Shown here one piece after another: positions 1-15,278 of a stretch of DNA of 64,000 bases. Below the pieces are notes generated by a model. That model made no database searches and had not been told where the DNA came from. It saw only the letters and a program-made list of their open reading frames with translations. Within the stretch, counting starts at the first letter, position 1, and each line of letters opens with the position of its first letter. The stretch lies in contig NW_002476434.1 of assembly GCF_000189635.1 (NCBI RefSeq), positions 620,001-684,000 on the forward strand, written 5' to 3'. Source of the stretch: Tetrahymena thermophila SB210 (taxonomy: Eukaryota; Ciliophora; Oligohymenophorea; Hymenostomatida; Tetrahymenidae). The position numbers and the translations under genes were made by a program.

Positions 1-3000
1 ATTCAACTTACTTCTACATACCATTATATTCAGGTTAACTTGATTTAGATTTTAGCTCAAAATTCTAATGCTAATATATAGGTTGACAATAATTTATTTA
101 GCAACCTAATTATTTTTTTCAATTAAAATAGTGATCTCAAGTCTTCTTCAGGTTTGACAATTTAAAGCTTAAAAAGTAAAGCTGTTTTTAATAACAATAC
201 ATTTGCTAATACTTCTTCAAATAGTGTAATCGGTGCTCTATCCTTAGATGTTAGCTCTTTGACTTTTACGAACTGCACTTTTGACAACAATATTTATTAT
301 GGCATGGAATTATCAAATAACGAAATATTTAGCTTAAATATCGGTGGTTTTATAGCAGCAAAAGTAGATACAATTTCTCTAACAGATACTCATTTTAAGA
401 AAACATTTTCAAGTTAAGGAGCAATTTAGATTAAATCCAATCAAAATAAACTTGAAGTTAGTATATTAAAGTGTACCTTCAAAGAAATATTTGCATTTTC
501 ATCTTCTGGGAGCGTTCTTAATGTTGATTCTTCATAATCAATCTTGCAAATGGTTATACAAGAGAGTACTTTCGAGAATATAGTTTAAATAACTAACTAA
601 TATACTTACTAAAAGCTAAAAGCTGTGATATATATTGAAAAAGACTATTCATTTTAAAATGATTTAAATTTTGTATAATTTGATTAAGTTGATATCACAA
701 ATGTGATCACCTAATTTATAGAACAAAAATAGAATTATTTTTTTAATTCATTTTAATCTTCATTCAATTCGTTCTTCTTTATTGGGTCAATTATTAATGT
801 GCAAGCTTAGTAATTTAACATCAAATCTGATAGAAAATATAAAGAATTAATTGAATTTTTATAATATATTGAACAATTCTAACATTAAAAACTTTAATTT
901 AATGATAAAGATAAATTAAAAGAATAAATTATGCATTCACCTATATTTTATCTTGAAGAAGGCGAAATTAGTTTGCAAAATATTACCTATTATGGAAATA
1001 GAGAAGAAGTAACTAACATAACCAATAAGTTTTCTCAAAATAATATCCATGAAAATCTATTTAAGTACAAAAAAACTCTTATTGTTGCAACCTAATCTAC
1101 AGTTAGAATTAGCAATCTTAGTGCAATAAACCTATTAGTTACAAAATTTATAGATGTTAAAGACAGTGAAAAAGTAGAATTAAAATAATTATTTTTTGAA
1201 AGAGTAGAATAACTATTAATAAAAGATTTATTAACATCTAATTTAGAAAAAATCGGCCAATCTGCAATCATAAACCTCAAAAAAATTCAAAACATAAGCA
1301 TTGAAAATCTTGAAATCTATTGTGACTAAAATTAACTAAGTTAATAATCATAGTAAAATTAAATTAATAATGAATAATAATAATTACACTGTTTAGGCTA
1401 AGTAATTTTTATACAAGAATCTTAATTTGACATCAAAAATAGTATTATACACAATTACGTTTCTCCTATTCATAATGGCACAGCAATTTCTATACTAAAT
1501 CCAAATAATTCATGCACAATTAAAAACAATAGATTTTATTATTTAAAAACTAGTGGCTATGGTGGAGCAATATATATACAAATGACTAATTAAGGTTTTG
1601 ATTTCAAGGACTATTTTTATAATTACATTTAAGACAGTAAACAAATACTTAACATTAATCTTGAAGGTAACACATTTTAATTTAACTAAGCTGAAAAAGG
1701 AGGTTGCATTTTTTTTGAGAATTTATTAGATATCACTGACAGAATCAAATTTTAAATAAGCTAAAATAAATTTTATAATAATACTTCTAGATTAGGATCT
1801 TCTTTATATTATTAAAACATTGTCCCTTATATAGAAACCAATAACAAATTCAAATATAATTCAGATGATATTTCAAAATCAACAATATTTTCTACTCCTC
1901 ATTTGATTAAATTAGTTTAAACAGATGAAATTAAATAAATTTTAAATTTTAATTCTTCACTACACTGGAATGATAAGAATTCAGAGTATATTGCTGACAT
2001 TATAATAGCTAGTGGTTAGAAACTACCTGCATTAAAATTTTAGTTTTATTTTATACATGATTTTTCATAAGAAATAAATTTGGTTCACTTAGATTTAATT
2101 TAGACAGATATACCTATTTAAGAATATATTAATATTGAATTAAGCTATGATCCTAGCCAACAAAACAGCAATTTAGCAAACCCTTTGTCTCCTTTTATGT
2201 TTTTTTTAAGAAACAAGGATGAAATTAAGTATGAAAAAGAAGGTAATTATATAGAGTTTTCTAATTTACAATTACTTGGAGTTTTCAACTAAAGTATAAC
2301 TTTGTAAGTTTCCTCACCATTAATTATGCATGAAAATAAGCGTCTCAACTAAATAGAAAAAAATATTAAATTTAAAATAAACGTATTCTTTAGACAATGC
2401 AATAAATATGAAATAACAACTAAAACAGACTTTTTGCCTTCAGAAATGTCTAACTAAATTATGTAATGCTATAAATGCTTGGACAATACATTTGCTAGAG
2501 ACGGAAGTGTATGTTCTGAGTGCCCTCAAGGAGCTGTTTGTAAATAGGAACATGAAATATAAATCTCACCAGGATATTGGAGAAAATCATTATCTTCATA
2601 TGAAATAATTCAGTGTTTTAACGAATTAGGAAACTGTAGAGGTGGAAATAGTTTTGGAAATTAACTATGCTAGGAAGGGTATGTAGGAGCGTTATGTGAA
2701 GAATGTGATTTATTTGCCGAAGTTTGGCCTCATAGTTATACACGTTAAGGAAATTTTAAATGTGTAAGATGCAACAAGTAAGGATTTAGCTATTTTTTGA
2801 TAATATTATCTCACATACTTACTTTAATAGTCGCTATTTCATCGATTGTTTCTAATTCTGAGTCAATCAAAATTAAGGTAAAAAATTGTTCTCAAATAAA
2901 TTAAATTATTTTTTACTGAATTTATTTTAATTAAATTATCTAAATTAACATTTAAGTTTTATAACAAAAAAAGTTGATTTGAATTGAAAAAGTGAAAATT

Positions 3001-5092
3001 ATTTTTATGAATTTTTCCTTACTTATTCTCATCCTTTATTAATTTAGCTAATAACCAATTTATTTTTAAAAAATACTTCCAAATGAATGTTTGATCCTTA
3101 AAATATTTTAATTGTTTAAAAAATCTGCCCTAAGTTTTTTATTTCTTTATTGATTGAATAAAGAATAAATTTTTTAATCAATTTTTACTGAAAATTGTTG
3201 GTTGATTATCTTATAATATATTTTTTTCTTAAAATTAGACAATCAAAGCAATATATAAATAACAGAGAAAATCAAACAAACCTAATAGAAGTGCTAATAA
3301 TTTAGATTAATATAATAAATAAGACATAAAGTAGATTTAATCAGGTGCAAATTTAAAAATATTAGCATCATACTTTTCATTGATGAGCTGTATGAGTAAC
3401 TTTAAATTTTCTTTACCTCGTATTATACCTGAAGTTTCTGGAGTAGTAGGGAGTCCTATTGCTATATCAATGAATGCTATAGATTGTCTATTAGTAAAAA
3501 TGCCAATCACAAACAAATTTCCTTATATATACTTTTCTTTTATCCTAAAACTTATCTTTCCCTTCATCGTATTCACAGCAATAATTACTTTACTTTTCAT
3601 CTGGAATTGTGTACACAAATATAAATTTTAGACTCATTATTTTTATACAACTTTTTTATTTTTGTACATTTTTTTGCAGGGAGATTTAGTTTACGAAGCA
3701 ATAAATTTAATAGCCTGTAGAAATATAGCAGGTGAAAAATACTTGCTTGCAAATGTAAATTATTAATGCAATTCTGACAATCATAGATTTGAATTTGGAT
3801 TAGTATATCCTTCATTTATCATACTATCACTACTATTTCCTATCTGCTTATTGATAAACTTAATAAGAAATAAATAGTAATTGAGAAAAATACGTTACCA
3901 ACTAAGATGGGGAATACTATATCATGAATATAAAGATGATTGCTTTTATTGGGAATTTATAAAAATAAGTGAAAAGTTATTTATCATTATTAGCATCTCT
4001 TTATTTAATTAAGCTTAAAATATTTAACTTGGAGTTCTCATCATCATTTTAATTTTATATATGCTTTATCTGTATAAGATGAAACCATTTATGCTTAAAA
4101 AAGATAACAGTATGGAGTTTTTATCATCTTTTACAATACTCCTTACAATTATTTTAATTTCTATATCTATTCAAAAATAGATATAAAATTACTAGTATTT
4201 TATCACGATTTCATTTATTATTGCTATCAATGCTCTGTTTGTCCTTTTTATTAGCACTAAAATTTATGTAGAGCAATATGAACTATTCAAACAAAAAAAA
4301 CCAATGATTCTTATAAAATGTCCTTAAATTGCTAAATTTTTAAATTATCTAAGTGAAAAATTGCAAAACGGATGGAGAGGTGAGTAGTCAGCTAATAATT
4401 CATAAAAAAATTTAAGCTTAAATGCAAATAAACCTGAGAAAGAAAACTTTTAAGAAAATAAACAAAAAAAAGTGTTAGTTGTTTAAGATAGCTCAATCAA
4501 TTAATATAATTACCCCTATAAAAATAAAACCTAATAAGACTCAAATAATATTTCAGAAAATATTAATAATTAATTTAATAGCTTATCTTAAGATAAATCA
4601 AAGATAGGATTCTTCAATAGGGATGAATGTATTGAAGAATTCAATAGTTTTGGAAAGTCCTCTTACAAAAATAAAAAAGAAAATAAAATTGTTTCAGCCA
4701 GTTCTATAGATTCTTGCAACTTAGAAATGGTGGATGTAAATGAAAAAAAATTAAACAAAGCTGTTCCTGTTTCATAATTTTTGGCAAGAAACTAAAATGT
4801 TTAATCTAGCTAAAACAACATTATTTCTTCATATTAAAAAAAGAATTTTTCTTTATCACTTAATTCATAATATTAACAAAGTTTATAAAGTACCTTAGAA
4901 AATATGAAGCAAAGATATTTCAAACGAAAATAAAAAAGTGGAGTAAATTTTAACCAAGAAATGGCCAAAATAAAAAAGGTATCTACTATAAATAATATCA
5001 TTCAAAACACTTCCAATCTTCAAACATCATAAATATCAAGCAATTTGTCAGTTTTTACTAGCAACTAAGATATTTCTTCAATGTAAGAATGA
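1..5092 (+). CDS. Giant multi-span membrane protein with beta-helix-like ectodomain and Cys-rich PGYWR module (5' partial)
   Basis: The frame is open from base 1, so the start lies upstream; 1576 residues are visible. Exon 1 ends at 2877, the intron is 2878-3238 (GT...AG, phase 0), exon 2 is 3239-5092 and ends at TGA. The first ~780 residues are N/S/I-rich with repeated short NNTF-like strands, as in parallel beta-helix (pectin-lyase-like) ectodomains. A Cys-rich module follows (CPQGAVC, then SPGYWRKS near visible residue 856, then EGYVGALCEECD), then about seven or eight hydrophobic segments beginning with FSYFLIILSHILTLIVAISS. The last ~230 residues are polar, Q/N/K-rich and probably cytoplasmic. 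It is a paralogue of the next gene: same module order and same intron position. Ciliates have many such uncharacterised membrane proteins. A surface or sensory role is inference only; the architecture is well supported. Confidence 0.85.
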
Positions 5093-6403
5093 AATTAAAT
5101 TTAAATAAAATATTTCAGAATTGTTTATATTAAGCTAAATTAATATTAAAATACTTTCACACTTAATTAATTAATAATATTATAAAACTTTAACTATTTG
5201 TTTTTTATATTAGTTAAAATTTTTAGTCAATTCTAATAAGAAATTATTTTGAGTCTTTTTAACTGAATTTATAAATCTATAACCCTCTTTAAAATAATTA
5301 AAAAATAGTAACTAAAGTTGTGAATGTTTATTGTTTACGAATATTTTAATTTGTAATTAATTATTTAATTTTTGATAATATTAATGATATGTAAAATATT
5401 AATAAGAATAAATTAATTTTAATTCATTCAGAATTTGTCAACTTTATGAACTTATTATATATAATTAATTAATCTCATATTAAAACTATTATTATTTTTG
5501 TATTTGTTAGTTTGTTAAAATTAGAGAATATTGACTTATAGTTTCATAAGCTGATGATCAGTTGGATATCAACTAAAAATAAAATCATAAATTATATATT
5601 CTTTAGTTTAAAAGGTCATTAATTCCAAATTATTAAACAAGAAAAATAAATTTTTTAAATTTGCTAAAATTATTTTTTATTTAATTGATAATTTATTTAG
5701 CATAAAAATTATAAAATGAGACAAAATGTAAATTAAAAACTCTCAATAAATTCTAATTCACCTCAATTTTAATTTTAATAAAATAATTATTTTTTGATTG
5801 GATCTATTTTTTAAAAACAACTTTAAAATATTGAGAGAAATTTCTGAAACACAGAACTGGGATGGTCAAAATAAATCTTTTTTATATTTTAAATATTTAT
5901 CATTCATTGGTGAAATATTATTTTCTAAAGTATAATTTATCAAATATAAATAAAGAAATAATCTGGAAAAGTAAAAGATAGTATTTTTTAGTCTAATAAT
6001 TCGTTATTAAAAAAAAATTGTGTATTTTTAGAAATAATTAAACATTTATTTAATTTAAAATTAGGAAAATTAGCTGTAAATAATTGTAATACTAACTAAT
6101 TTTCAAAATATTTTTTTTTCCAGTAGTTATTATATATACGTAATCATTGAATTTTTAAAGATCAAGCAATTTCATATTTTGGTTTCAAAAGGAAAACAGA
6201 TAAATTTTTTATATTTCTAAGGATTTTTTTATTAATAAATTAACTAATAGTTTGTTATCTTTCTAAAAAAATAAAAAATAAAAAAAGTGATTAAAAAGTA
6301 AATCATTTAAAAAAAGCCAAATAAATTTAAGTTTATTAGTTACTAAAACGTACTTCGTAGCGCTATCTTTTGTAAATAAATAATAATAATTATTTACATT
6401 ATC
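5093..6403. other. Intergenic spacer between the two paralogous giant genes
   Basis: Very AT-rich with long A and T runs and no sustained coding-like composition on either strand. It holds the 3' flank of the upstream gene and the promoter of the downstream one. No RNA gene or clear repeat was recognised. Confidence 0.6.
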
Positions 6404-9400
6404 ATGCAACTTATTTAGATTACCTTAAACAAATTAAAATGTTTTGTCAGCTTAGTATTTTTTGCTTAAATGAGCTTATGTTATGAATGTCCTAGAGTAT
6501 ATAAATATCTATCAAATACTGCTAACTCCATTTACTAAGATGTGATACCTATTGATGGGACAAATATGATTCTCGCTTAATCTTAAAGCTTACAACAATA
6601 ATCTATGGTATAGTTTGGCTTATTCGAAATGTCTACAAATTCATGTATTCAACTTATTACAACACTTACTTCTACACAATAAGTTATCTTCTCATAAAGC
6701 TTAAATTAATTGTTTTCATATTAAGGATTTTTGAACATTATAAATATGTAAACCTTTAATGTCTAAAATTTTTACACTCTTGACATTACTAATATAGCAG
6801 CCATTCAAAAATCCTCTCTAGATGACTCCCAAGCTATTTTAGTAACTTACAATTTTATTTCTTATTATTTTAGCTTGAGTACAGGGTAAATAATCGGAAA
6901 ATAATTTTCAACTTCTACGTCTTCTACAGTTAATTCTTTTATGAGTCATGACCATCAACTTAAAGACTATAAATTACTAAGTTAAGTTGGTATAGGACGC
7001 ATAGATCTTTATGATTTAGCTACTGGTAATCTAATTACATCAAAGATTAAAGGAGATAGCTTACAAATTGCATGTATTGTAGAAATACCAAATAGTAATT
7101 ATTTATTAGTTTCATATGGAACTTCGCAACTCTACCTATGGCAGATATAATAAAATGTAGATTAATCTATTACTCTATAAGAGATTCTTTCATTAAATCT
7201 GATAAGATATATTCCGTTAAAGATGAACAATTTTATAGGATATGACGGTTAAACATATATAGGACTTTTTACAGGTTAGGCATAAATAAAATAAAATATT
7301 TAATACAGTTATAGAGATATATATTTACTCTAATTTATTTCTAATACTTCTACTATTTAAATTATAGAAGCATATCCATTTTATACATATTAAAATTAGA
7401 ATAATTTCAATAACAATTAGCAACCAAGTTAAATTTCTTTAAACGATAACAATTACATCTTACAAGCATCAACTTTTATTTCATCTAGCTAGAGAGCATA
7501 TGGATTTTCTTTTGATACTCATTTATTATTTCCCTTCTTAGAAAATAAGTTAAGCAATCAATGTGATTTTGATTTAGATGGTTCAATAGATAATTATTGC
7601 AGAATTCCTATTATTATAAATAAAAGTAACACAGAAATAGCTCAGGCATATTATATTTTGAATGATGGAAATATCTTAGTAGCTGATAATAATTAGATTG
7701 GTTTCAGAATTTACTAAAGTGCTAATCTTCTAACTAAATAAACTTTAATTCCAGACAGGTTTTATGAAAGGTGCTTAAATTGTGTTCAAAGAATTAGATC
7801 TATAAGCCCCAATTAAAATTCCAGCTCAAACGTTAAGGCAGTTAATCAAGATGAATAGTTTGTTTTTCCAAAAAGGTTTGATATTACAGGTATGGGTAGT
7901 GCATTTGTGAGTAGCTGGCTAACTAACTAAGGCGCTTATATATACGACTATGTGCATAATAATTTGATTTCTGTTGATTTATCATAACCTATGAGCAACC
8001 CAAGTTAAAAAATTTATTTGAGTTGGAGTTTAACAATAAGCTATAATTACAATAATTTGTTATACTATTGTCTTTCTTATAATATTCCAGCTTAACAATA
8101 CATATAAAAAGGATATTTCAATCAAGATTTAATTACAAATTTGTAGCAATACTTTACTTAACACAATATCGAATGTTATACAATTAATTAATAATTTTAA
8201 TTTTAAAATCTATTTTTGTTAAAGCAATAGTAATAGTTTAATTATCAGACTGCAATTTAGCAATAATTTAAGTAAATTTGCGATGTATCTTAATCAACAA
8301 CAGAGCTAATTTGTATAAATGGTTAAAGTTAATTAAATATTTGGTCTTTAGACACACTTTAATACAAAAGACAAACTATAATTTCTTCTTGTTAGGCAAC
8401 TTCCTAGTTGATATTATATTTAAACCATAATATACCTTATGTTATTATTAATTGCAAAAACTAATTGGTAATAGTAGATTCTACAAATTTATAAAACTCT
8501 TTTTCCATCCTATAAAGCATGAATGTATAAAATGTTCTAGTTTAATAATAAATACTATTTGCACTTATTAACTAGAACTCCTAAGCCGTTATACAATTTT
8601 ACAATTTTACACATATTCTTTTAAACTCAAAAGACTCTCCTATTTTAGGTTAGTTTTATGATTCTACTTCAACTTCTGCTTTAATAGGTATGGATTATCA
8701 AGTTTCTACTTAGACATTATACATGGCTAATCAGGAAACTTAATATGCATTAAGTTCTATTGATCCCTAGTTCTATTTTAATAATATATCTTCGTGCGAT
8801 TTTAATATATATTATTCTTTTAATCCTCAAAATAATTTATTCTAATAAAAACAGCAATTAATTTTATAGAATAATATTGGTTATCCTTTGGCTTATGGGA
8901 TAGGTTCCTAAATATCACCTTATTCAAATTAAGCTTAAATTTTGGAAGGACTCTACTTTGTATAAAACTTTATTCAAATGATAGATCTTTCTTTAAGGAA
9001 GAGCAATTTCATGGCTAATATTAATCTAAATATAGACAATTCTAAATAAAATCCTCTCATAAAATAGTTTTTTAGTTGGAATATATAAACTGCTTGCTTG
9101 ATTATTACTCCTTTATAAACAATACCAAATAAACCTTCTGTTGTAATTGTTTATGAAGAAACAATTAATATCTTATCCTGGAAATTTTTGCAAATAAATA
9201 ATATTTAGTTTTTAATTGACTAATATTCAACTATCCAAAATTTTGTTAGTTTAAACATAGAAAGTGCAAATTAGGTCAACATCAATTCAATATTTTTGCA
9301 TTTAATACCACAAGGACAAAATATAATTAGTAAAAACTTAATAACAACTTAAAGTTGCCAATAAGTAACAATCACAAATTATCAAATAGATTCATAAAAT

Positions 9401-12400
9401 ATAACAAGCACTTCTCCTTTATTTTCTATTTCTAATTCTTAAAATGCATTGATTTCTAATATTTCTATATCTAATAGTTTTATAGAAAATTCGGTAATAT
9501 TCAATTCAGTATTCAATCTGAATTCTCAAATTATTAATAACTTAATTTTAAATAATACTTTTTGCTCATATGCTCACTACTAAAACTATCTCTAGCAATA
9601 AAGTTCTCTCAATAATGCATACTAAGGTTTTACTTTTACTCATAATTTTAATATACAAAATTTAAATATTTCTAGCAATAGTTTTTGTTATAATACTAAT
9701 TTTATCTCAGGATAATCAGAAGATTAGATGATACTGATAAATAATATTAATAATAATAGTCTGATTTAAATAAATCAGTTGTACTTTATGAATAACAAAT
9801 TCATTAATGGATTAATTCTATAAAATATTTTATATGAATATACTTTAAATTAGTAAAATTAATATCAATTAATTGTTTAAGCCAACTTTTAAGCAATACA
9901 AATTTAAAACAATTAACTGCAAAATATTTCTGTTCCACCTTCTTGGAGTGGAAATATTTAATCTTAAAATAACAGTAAGCAGTTATAATATGTTCAAGAG
10001 AGGTAAACTATATAATGTTCTTACATTTAAGTAAATTACATCTAGTAATTTTAATTGACCTAATCAAGTATCTTGAATGAGGTGCTTTGCGGTTTTGTTT
10101 CCTTAACACAAATATATAACATAAACTTAAATAACCTAAACTTTATAAACACAAATAAGAGCATATCCGCCCTAAATAGAACAAATAGTTTGATATATAT
10201 TTAAGAATCATCTTAGATTTCTATTTCTAAAGTAAGTTTAATTAATACAAACTTCTTGAACTGTATTGCTATTTACTTGGATTTAGTGGAATTTAATACT
10301 TAGACGATTAACATCTCAAATAATACATTCTAAAATATTAATTTAACATCAAGTCTATATTATATTTAAGTGAATACAATTTATATTTCTAATGGCTAAT
10401 CAAATTCTAATATTATTCTTAATGATAACACATTCTCTCAAATCATCGTAGCTTTTAGTACGAGCAGCTAAACTCTCTCAAGTAGTTGCATAGCCTCATA
10501 AAGCTTAGTAAGCAATATAACAATGTCTAGAAATACGTTTAATGACACATACTCTAATAGTATTAACGGAGCCTTAATTCTTAATGGTATAATTGTAGCT
10601 ATTTCTTCTAGTATTTTTTCAAACAATATTTATAGTAATATAAACTTATAAACTTTATCTTCTGACATCTAAGTTAATGGAGGTTTCTTGAAAACAAAAA
10701 CAAGTTTTTTGAATATAACTAACACTACCTTTACAGATTGTGTTACATAGTATGGAGCAGTCTACATTACTCCTTCTGATATGAATTTAAATATAACTTT
10801 CATGAATACAAACTTCATTAATTTGGTATCTTTCTCTTCTGGCAGTGCTATTTATTTGTAAGGGTCACAGTCTTAACTTAACTTAAACATTTAGTCATCA
10901 TATTTTTCAAATTTATACAGTTTTTACTCTTAAAATTATAAAGGAAGTATCAAAGCTGCTATATAAATAGATGCAAATTAAAACAATAATCAATATAATA
11001 ACTAAATTCAACTTTCAAATTTAACTTTAGAAAATATCTCAGGTGTAAGTGATCTCCAAGTGCCTTCTTATTTCTTTTCTGTAGGTTAGTCTATAATTTT
11101 AGCAAATGGTATAAAAGTTAAACGCTTTATCTAAAATGTTACATCTTATATAGTATTATTTAAAGCCTTGCAGATTTATAGTATTGTTTAAATATATTCT
11201 TCTATTTTTAATATTTTTTCTAATTCAATTTGCACACTTTACAATATAAATATTGAAGAACCTCGAGTTAATGATTTAACTCATACTCTCCAAGAAGCTT
11301 CGATTATTCACCCTGTACTCATAAGCTTAGTATCTTAATCATCATTTTTTGGATAGAATATTACTTTAACAGATCTCAATATTAATGCTCAAGGTGGCAT
11401 TATGTATATTCAAGATGCTCCATAATACGAACTAGCTAACTTTACTGCTAATAACTCTAATTAAATTTATGATAGCTCTTTGAATGTTAACATTGGCTTA
11501 CCTTTTTAAAATATTTGGAATTCTCTTTTAAACTTCTAAAATGTTTAAAATATAACAATAGCAAAAGGAGCTGTTTTTTGCTCTGATACTTTATAGGCAG
11601 AAACTAATAAGACTTTATCTAATATGTGCTAAGGAAGGATTTTACAAGCTTTTTAATCTCAAATAACGATTTCAGATAGCATTTTTAAAAACTACGGTTA
11701 CTAGATTGGAAATGGCACTGGTTTATCTCTGGTCAATATGAAGGGAATAAACACAATTAAAAATGTACTTTTCTAAAATTTAATTAGCTCTTAAACCGGA
11801 GGAGCTCTGTTTGTTTATTCAAACTTTAACACTCAAATAAACAATAATATGAATTTAGTAATCAATAATGCTACTTTTTAAAACAACTCAGCTCAAGACT
11901 TTGGAGGAGCAATAGCTTTTGAAAATTCTCCAACTAACAATGCTATATAATCTATTAAATTGAACATAACTAACTCTGTTTTTTAACATAACTCAGCCAA
12001 AATTGCAGCCTGCATTTTTTATAATAATTTTATGCCATCAATATAAAATCAATCTAACTATTTTATAGATAACATAGCTTAAATGGGAAACATTATTTTT
12101 TCTCAGCCAAGAGCAATTAAATTAATACCTTACCCAGACTTATAAAATTCCCTTCTATCTAATTCACCTCAATATAAAAATTATTTGAGAACAAACAATA
12201 CAAGACTTTAGTTACTTCATGCAAGTGGTTAAGAAATACCGACATTAATGTTTAAATTATATTATTATGACTCAATTACTGAATCAGTTGAAAGTGAAAA
12301 AGAAGTTATACTTTCCCTCTTAGATGTAAATAAGTTATTTTCATAAACACAAGTAAATATTTAACAGTACCCACAATAATTAGACTCAACTACTGATTTA

Positions 12401-15278
12401 AATAATACTTACATCCTTTTAGGATCCACTAATATCTTTTATAACTAGACAGGAAACTATTTATATATAGATTTAAATTTATGGTCAATCCCAGAGTCTG
12501 ATTTTGATCTTATATTTAATTTCAGTATGATTAAGATACCAAATTATTAAAATAATATTATTCAATAGTCTTATCAATATATAGCTTAGGTTTATAATAG
12601 AAACTGCACCTCATTTGAAACTATTTCTTAACCTTACAATATGCCATCAGTCGGATTATCTTAAAGTGTTATTTAGTGCAATAAATGCCCAAATTTAACT
12701 TTTGCATACAATTAATAAATTTGCTAAGAGTGTCCTATGGGAGCTACTTGTAAGTAGGATCAAAATATTATTGTTTAGGAAGGCTATTGGAGAAGGTAAT
12801 TTGACACTTATACTATATTATCATGTGATAATAACTTTCAAAGCTGTATAGGTGGAGATTCTGTAGGAAATAATCTCTGCAAGGAAGGTTATATTGGAGC
12901 ACTATGCTAAGAATGTGATCTTTTTTCAGATTATTGGTCAGATAATTATGCTAAATAAGGCTAATATAGTTGTGTAAAATGCAATTAAATGATTCTAAGC
13001 TATATATTCTTGGTACTGTTAATTATCTTTACAGTAATACTAGCTGTAGTTTCGATGCATTCTAATGCAATTTTCATATACAAAAGAGTAAATTATTTTT
13101 TTAATTTATATGATGTTTATAGCATAAAAAAATGATTTGAATTTTATATAACCAGTGACTACAAAATATGCTGAGTATAATTCAGCGTTTTTATTAGTTA
13201 AAAGCAGTAAAAATTTTTAAGAATACTTTTTTTTTAAACCTAATTTGTAAGCCTCTGCATTTAAAATAATTACCCTATATATTTAATAAATATCAACTTA
13301 ACATTTAATCTGAATATTTTTACTTAACTTATAATAGGTAGCCTAGAGTATTTTATGGAAATTCAGAAAGAGATAGAGCTTAAAAAAGGGTGAAGATTAA
13401 GATTAGTTTGAGAATGAGTTTTTAACGAGATATGCACAAAATTCTAACTCATAAAGTTCTTATTTCAAAATAATTGCTTCTTACTTGTAAATTTTAGGGT
13501 CGTTGAGTAACTTCAATATTAGTATTCCATCGTTCTTTCCTTAAGTACTCAATTCTTTTGGCAATCCTATTAAAGTATCTATAGAAAGTATGGATTGTTT
13601 GTTGAAAAATTATTCTAGAAGTATTCCATACCACTTTTATAAATATATTTTATCACTAACAGTTCCTATTTGGTTTTATTGTTTAGTTATCGCTATAGCT
13701 TTTTTATATCAAAAATTAAAAAGATAAAGGTTCTAAAAAAATTATTTGATCTCTGGAGCTGTATTCTTATTTATTTATCTGTAGCCTGGATTGGTATAAT
13801 AAGGCATAAACTTAATGAGCTGTATACAAATTGGAGACTAATCATATATTCTATCAAATTTAAGTGAGTATTGCTACACTTCTTAGCACATAGCTTATAT
13901 TACTTATCTTTTACTACCTTCTGTTTTTATTTTGTTACTGTTAATACCTTTTAAAATATTTTGGCTATTTCGTAAAAACTAAAAAATCCTAGATAAAATA
14001 CATTTCAGGTTGAAATGGGATTTATTTTACCATGAATACACTATCTAAAACTATTACTGGGAGTTTGTGAAAATGTACGAAAAGTTAATCATTATAATTG
14101 TTCTTTCTATTTTTAACTCTTAGTATAATGCAAAAGCTTCTTTGATGATAGTAATTTTAATCATTTACACATACTTACTTATAAAAAATAAGCCATTTAA
14201 AGAATAAATTGAGAATTTTATTGAACTCTATGCCACCATATCCTGTATTGTTACAATAGTCTTAGTGGTTTTAGTTATTTAAGAAAATATTAATATAGTC
14301 ATAAAAGTTTTTGCTTTGAGTACAATTATATTTATAAATTCATTAACAATGTCTTATATTATTCTTAAAATAATAATTAATGGATTAAGCAAGCTACTTT
14401 CATAAGGTACTACTTTCGTTCTAAAATTTCCAAATTTAGCTAAAAAACTGCAAATTTTTGTTTAATTTTGTGAAAAATATTTCTTTTACTCATCTTAGTT
14501 TTTTAGTTCTTTCACCTAAAACGAAAATCCTTTATCGCCTTAAAAGAATAGTATTTCAAATTAAAATATATCTTTTTTTTCACCATAAATAAGCTAATCA
14601 AACTAAAATAGTGGAAACTAAACTTATAGATTAGAAAATTAGATATCTCTTTCAAGTTAACCTTAACAATAATCTTTTTTCTTAAAATACAAAAGTAAGT
14701 TTAATTAATAATAATAATAATAATAGTAGCAACAGTAATAATAACAACAATCACCTAATTATTAGTTAAAGTAAAAAAATGCATAAAGAGCTTCTTAATC
14801 AAACATATTCAATAGCTCTAATAGATTTGTTAAAAGGGGGAAATAAATAATATCTTTAAATAGAATACTTAATTTTAACATACAGCCTCATCACAGCATA
14901 GCCTTTAACTAAAACTCACCAAATTAAAATATTTTAAAGTTAAGTTCAGTTCCTTCTAATAATTAATTATAAATTTAGCAAGTTTTATTAAATAAACCAG
15001 CTAGTTAAGAATTTTAAGATGATTAAGCACTTGAAGATAAAAAATAAGAAAATTTAATTTTATCACAATAAAGTAAACCTTCTTTAGTTGATTAAAGATT
15101 TTCTAGTTTTAAGACATTAAAATCTCCGAGATTAAATAAAATAGATGAATCAGATACAATGTCTGATTTTGAAAACGATAAAGAATTTTTTATTTTTTCT
15201 GAAAAAGATTTGGATTAATAGTAAGCCTAAGTATAATAAGTTTATTAGACAAATATTCAATCTCTAAACATTAAATGA
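6404..15278 (+). CDS. Giant (2874 aa) multi-span membrane protein, propeller/beta-helix-like ectodomain plus PGYWR-type Cys-rich module
   Basis: Exon 1 is 6404-13087 (2228 codons), intron 13088-13337 is phase 0, exon 2 is 13338-15278 and ends at TGA. The ATG was chosen because it starts a hydrophobic signal-like segment (CFVSLVFFAQMSLC) that leads into the conserved frame. Residues ~150-600 look like irregular beta-propeller blades (for example SYGTSQLYLWQ). Residues ~900-2000 are N/S/I-rich beta-helix-like repeats. Near residue 2090-2190 comes a Cys-rich module (CPMGATCKQ, EGYWRR, EGYIGALCQECD), then about seven or eight TM segments and a polar Q/N-rich tail with a 15-Gln run at 14707-14751. 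The tail is probably cytoplasmic. The intron sits at the same place in the fold as in the upstream paralogue. Function is not known; a large surface protein is inferred. Confidence 0.88.
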
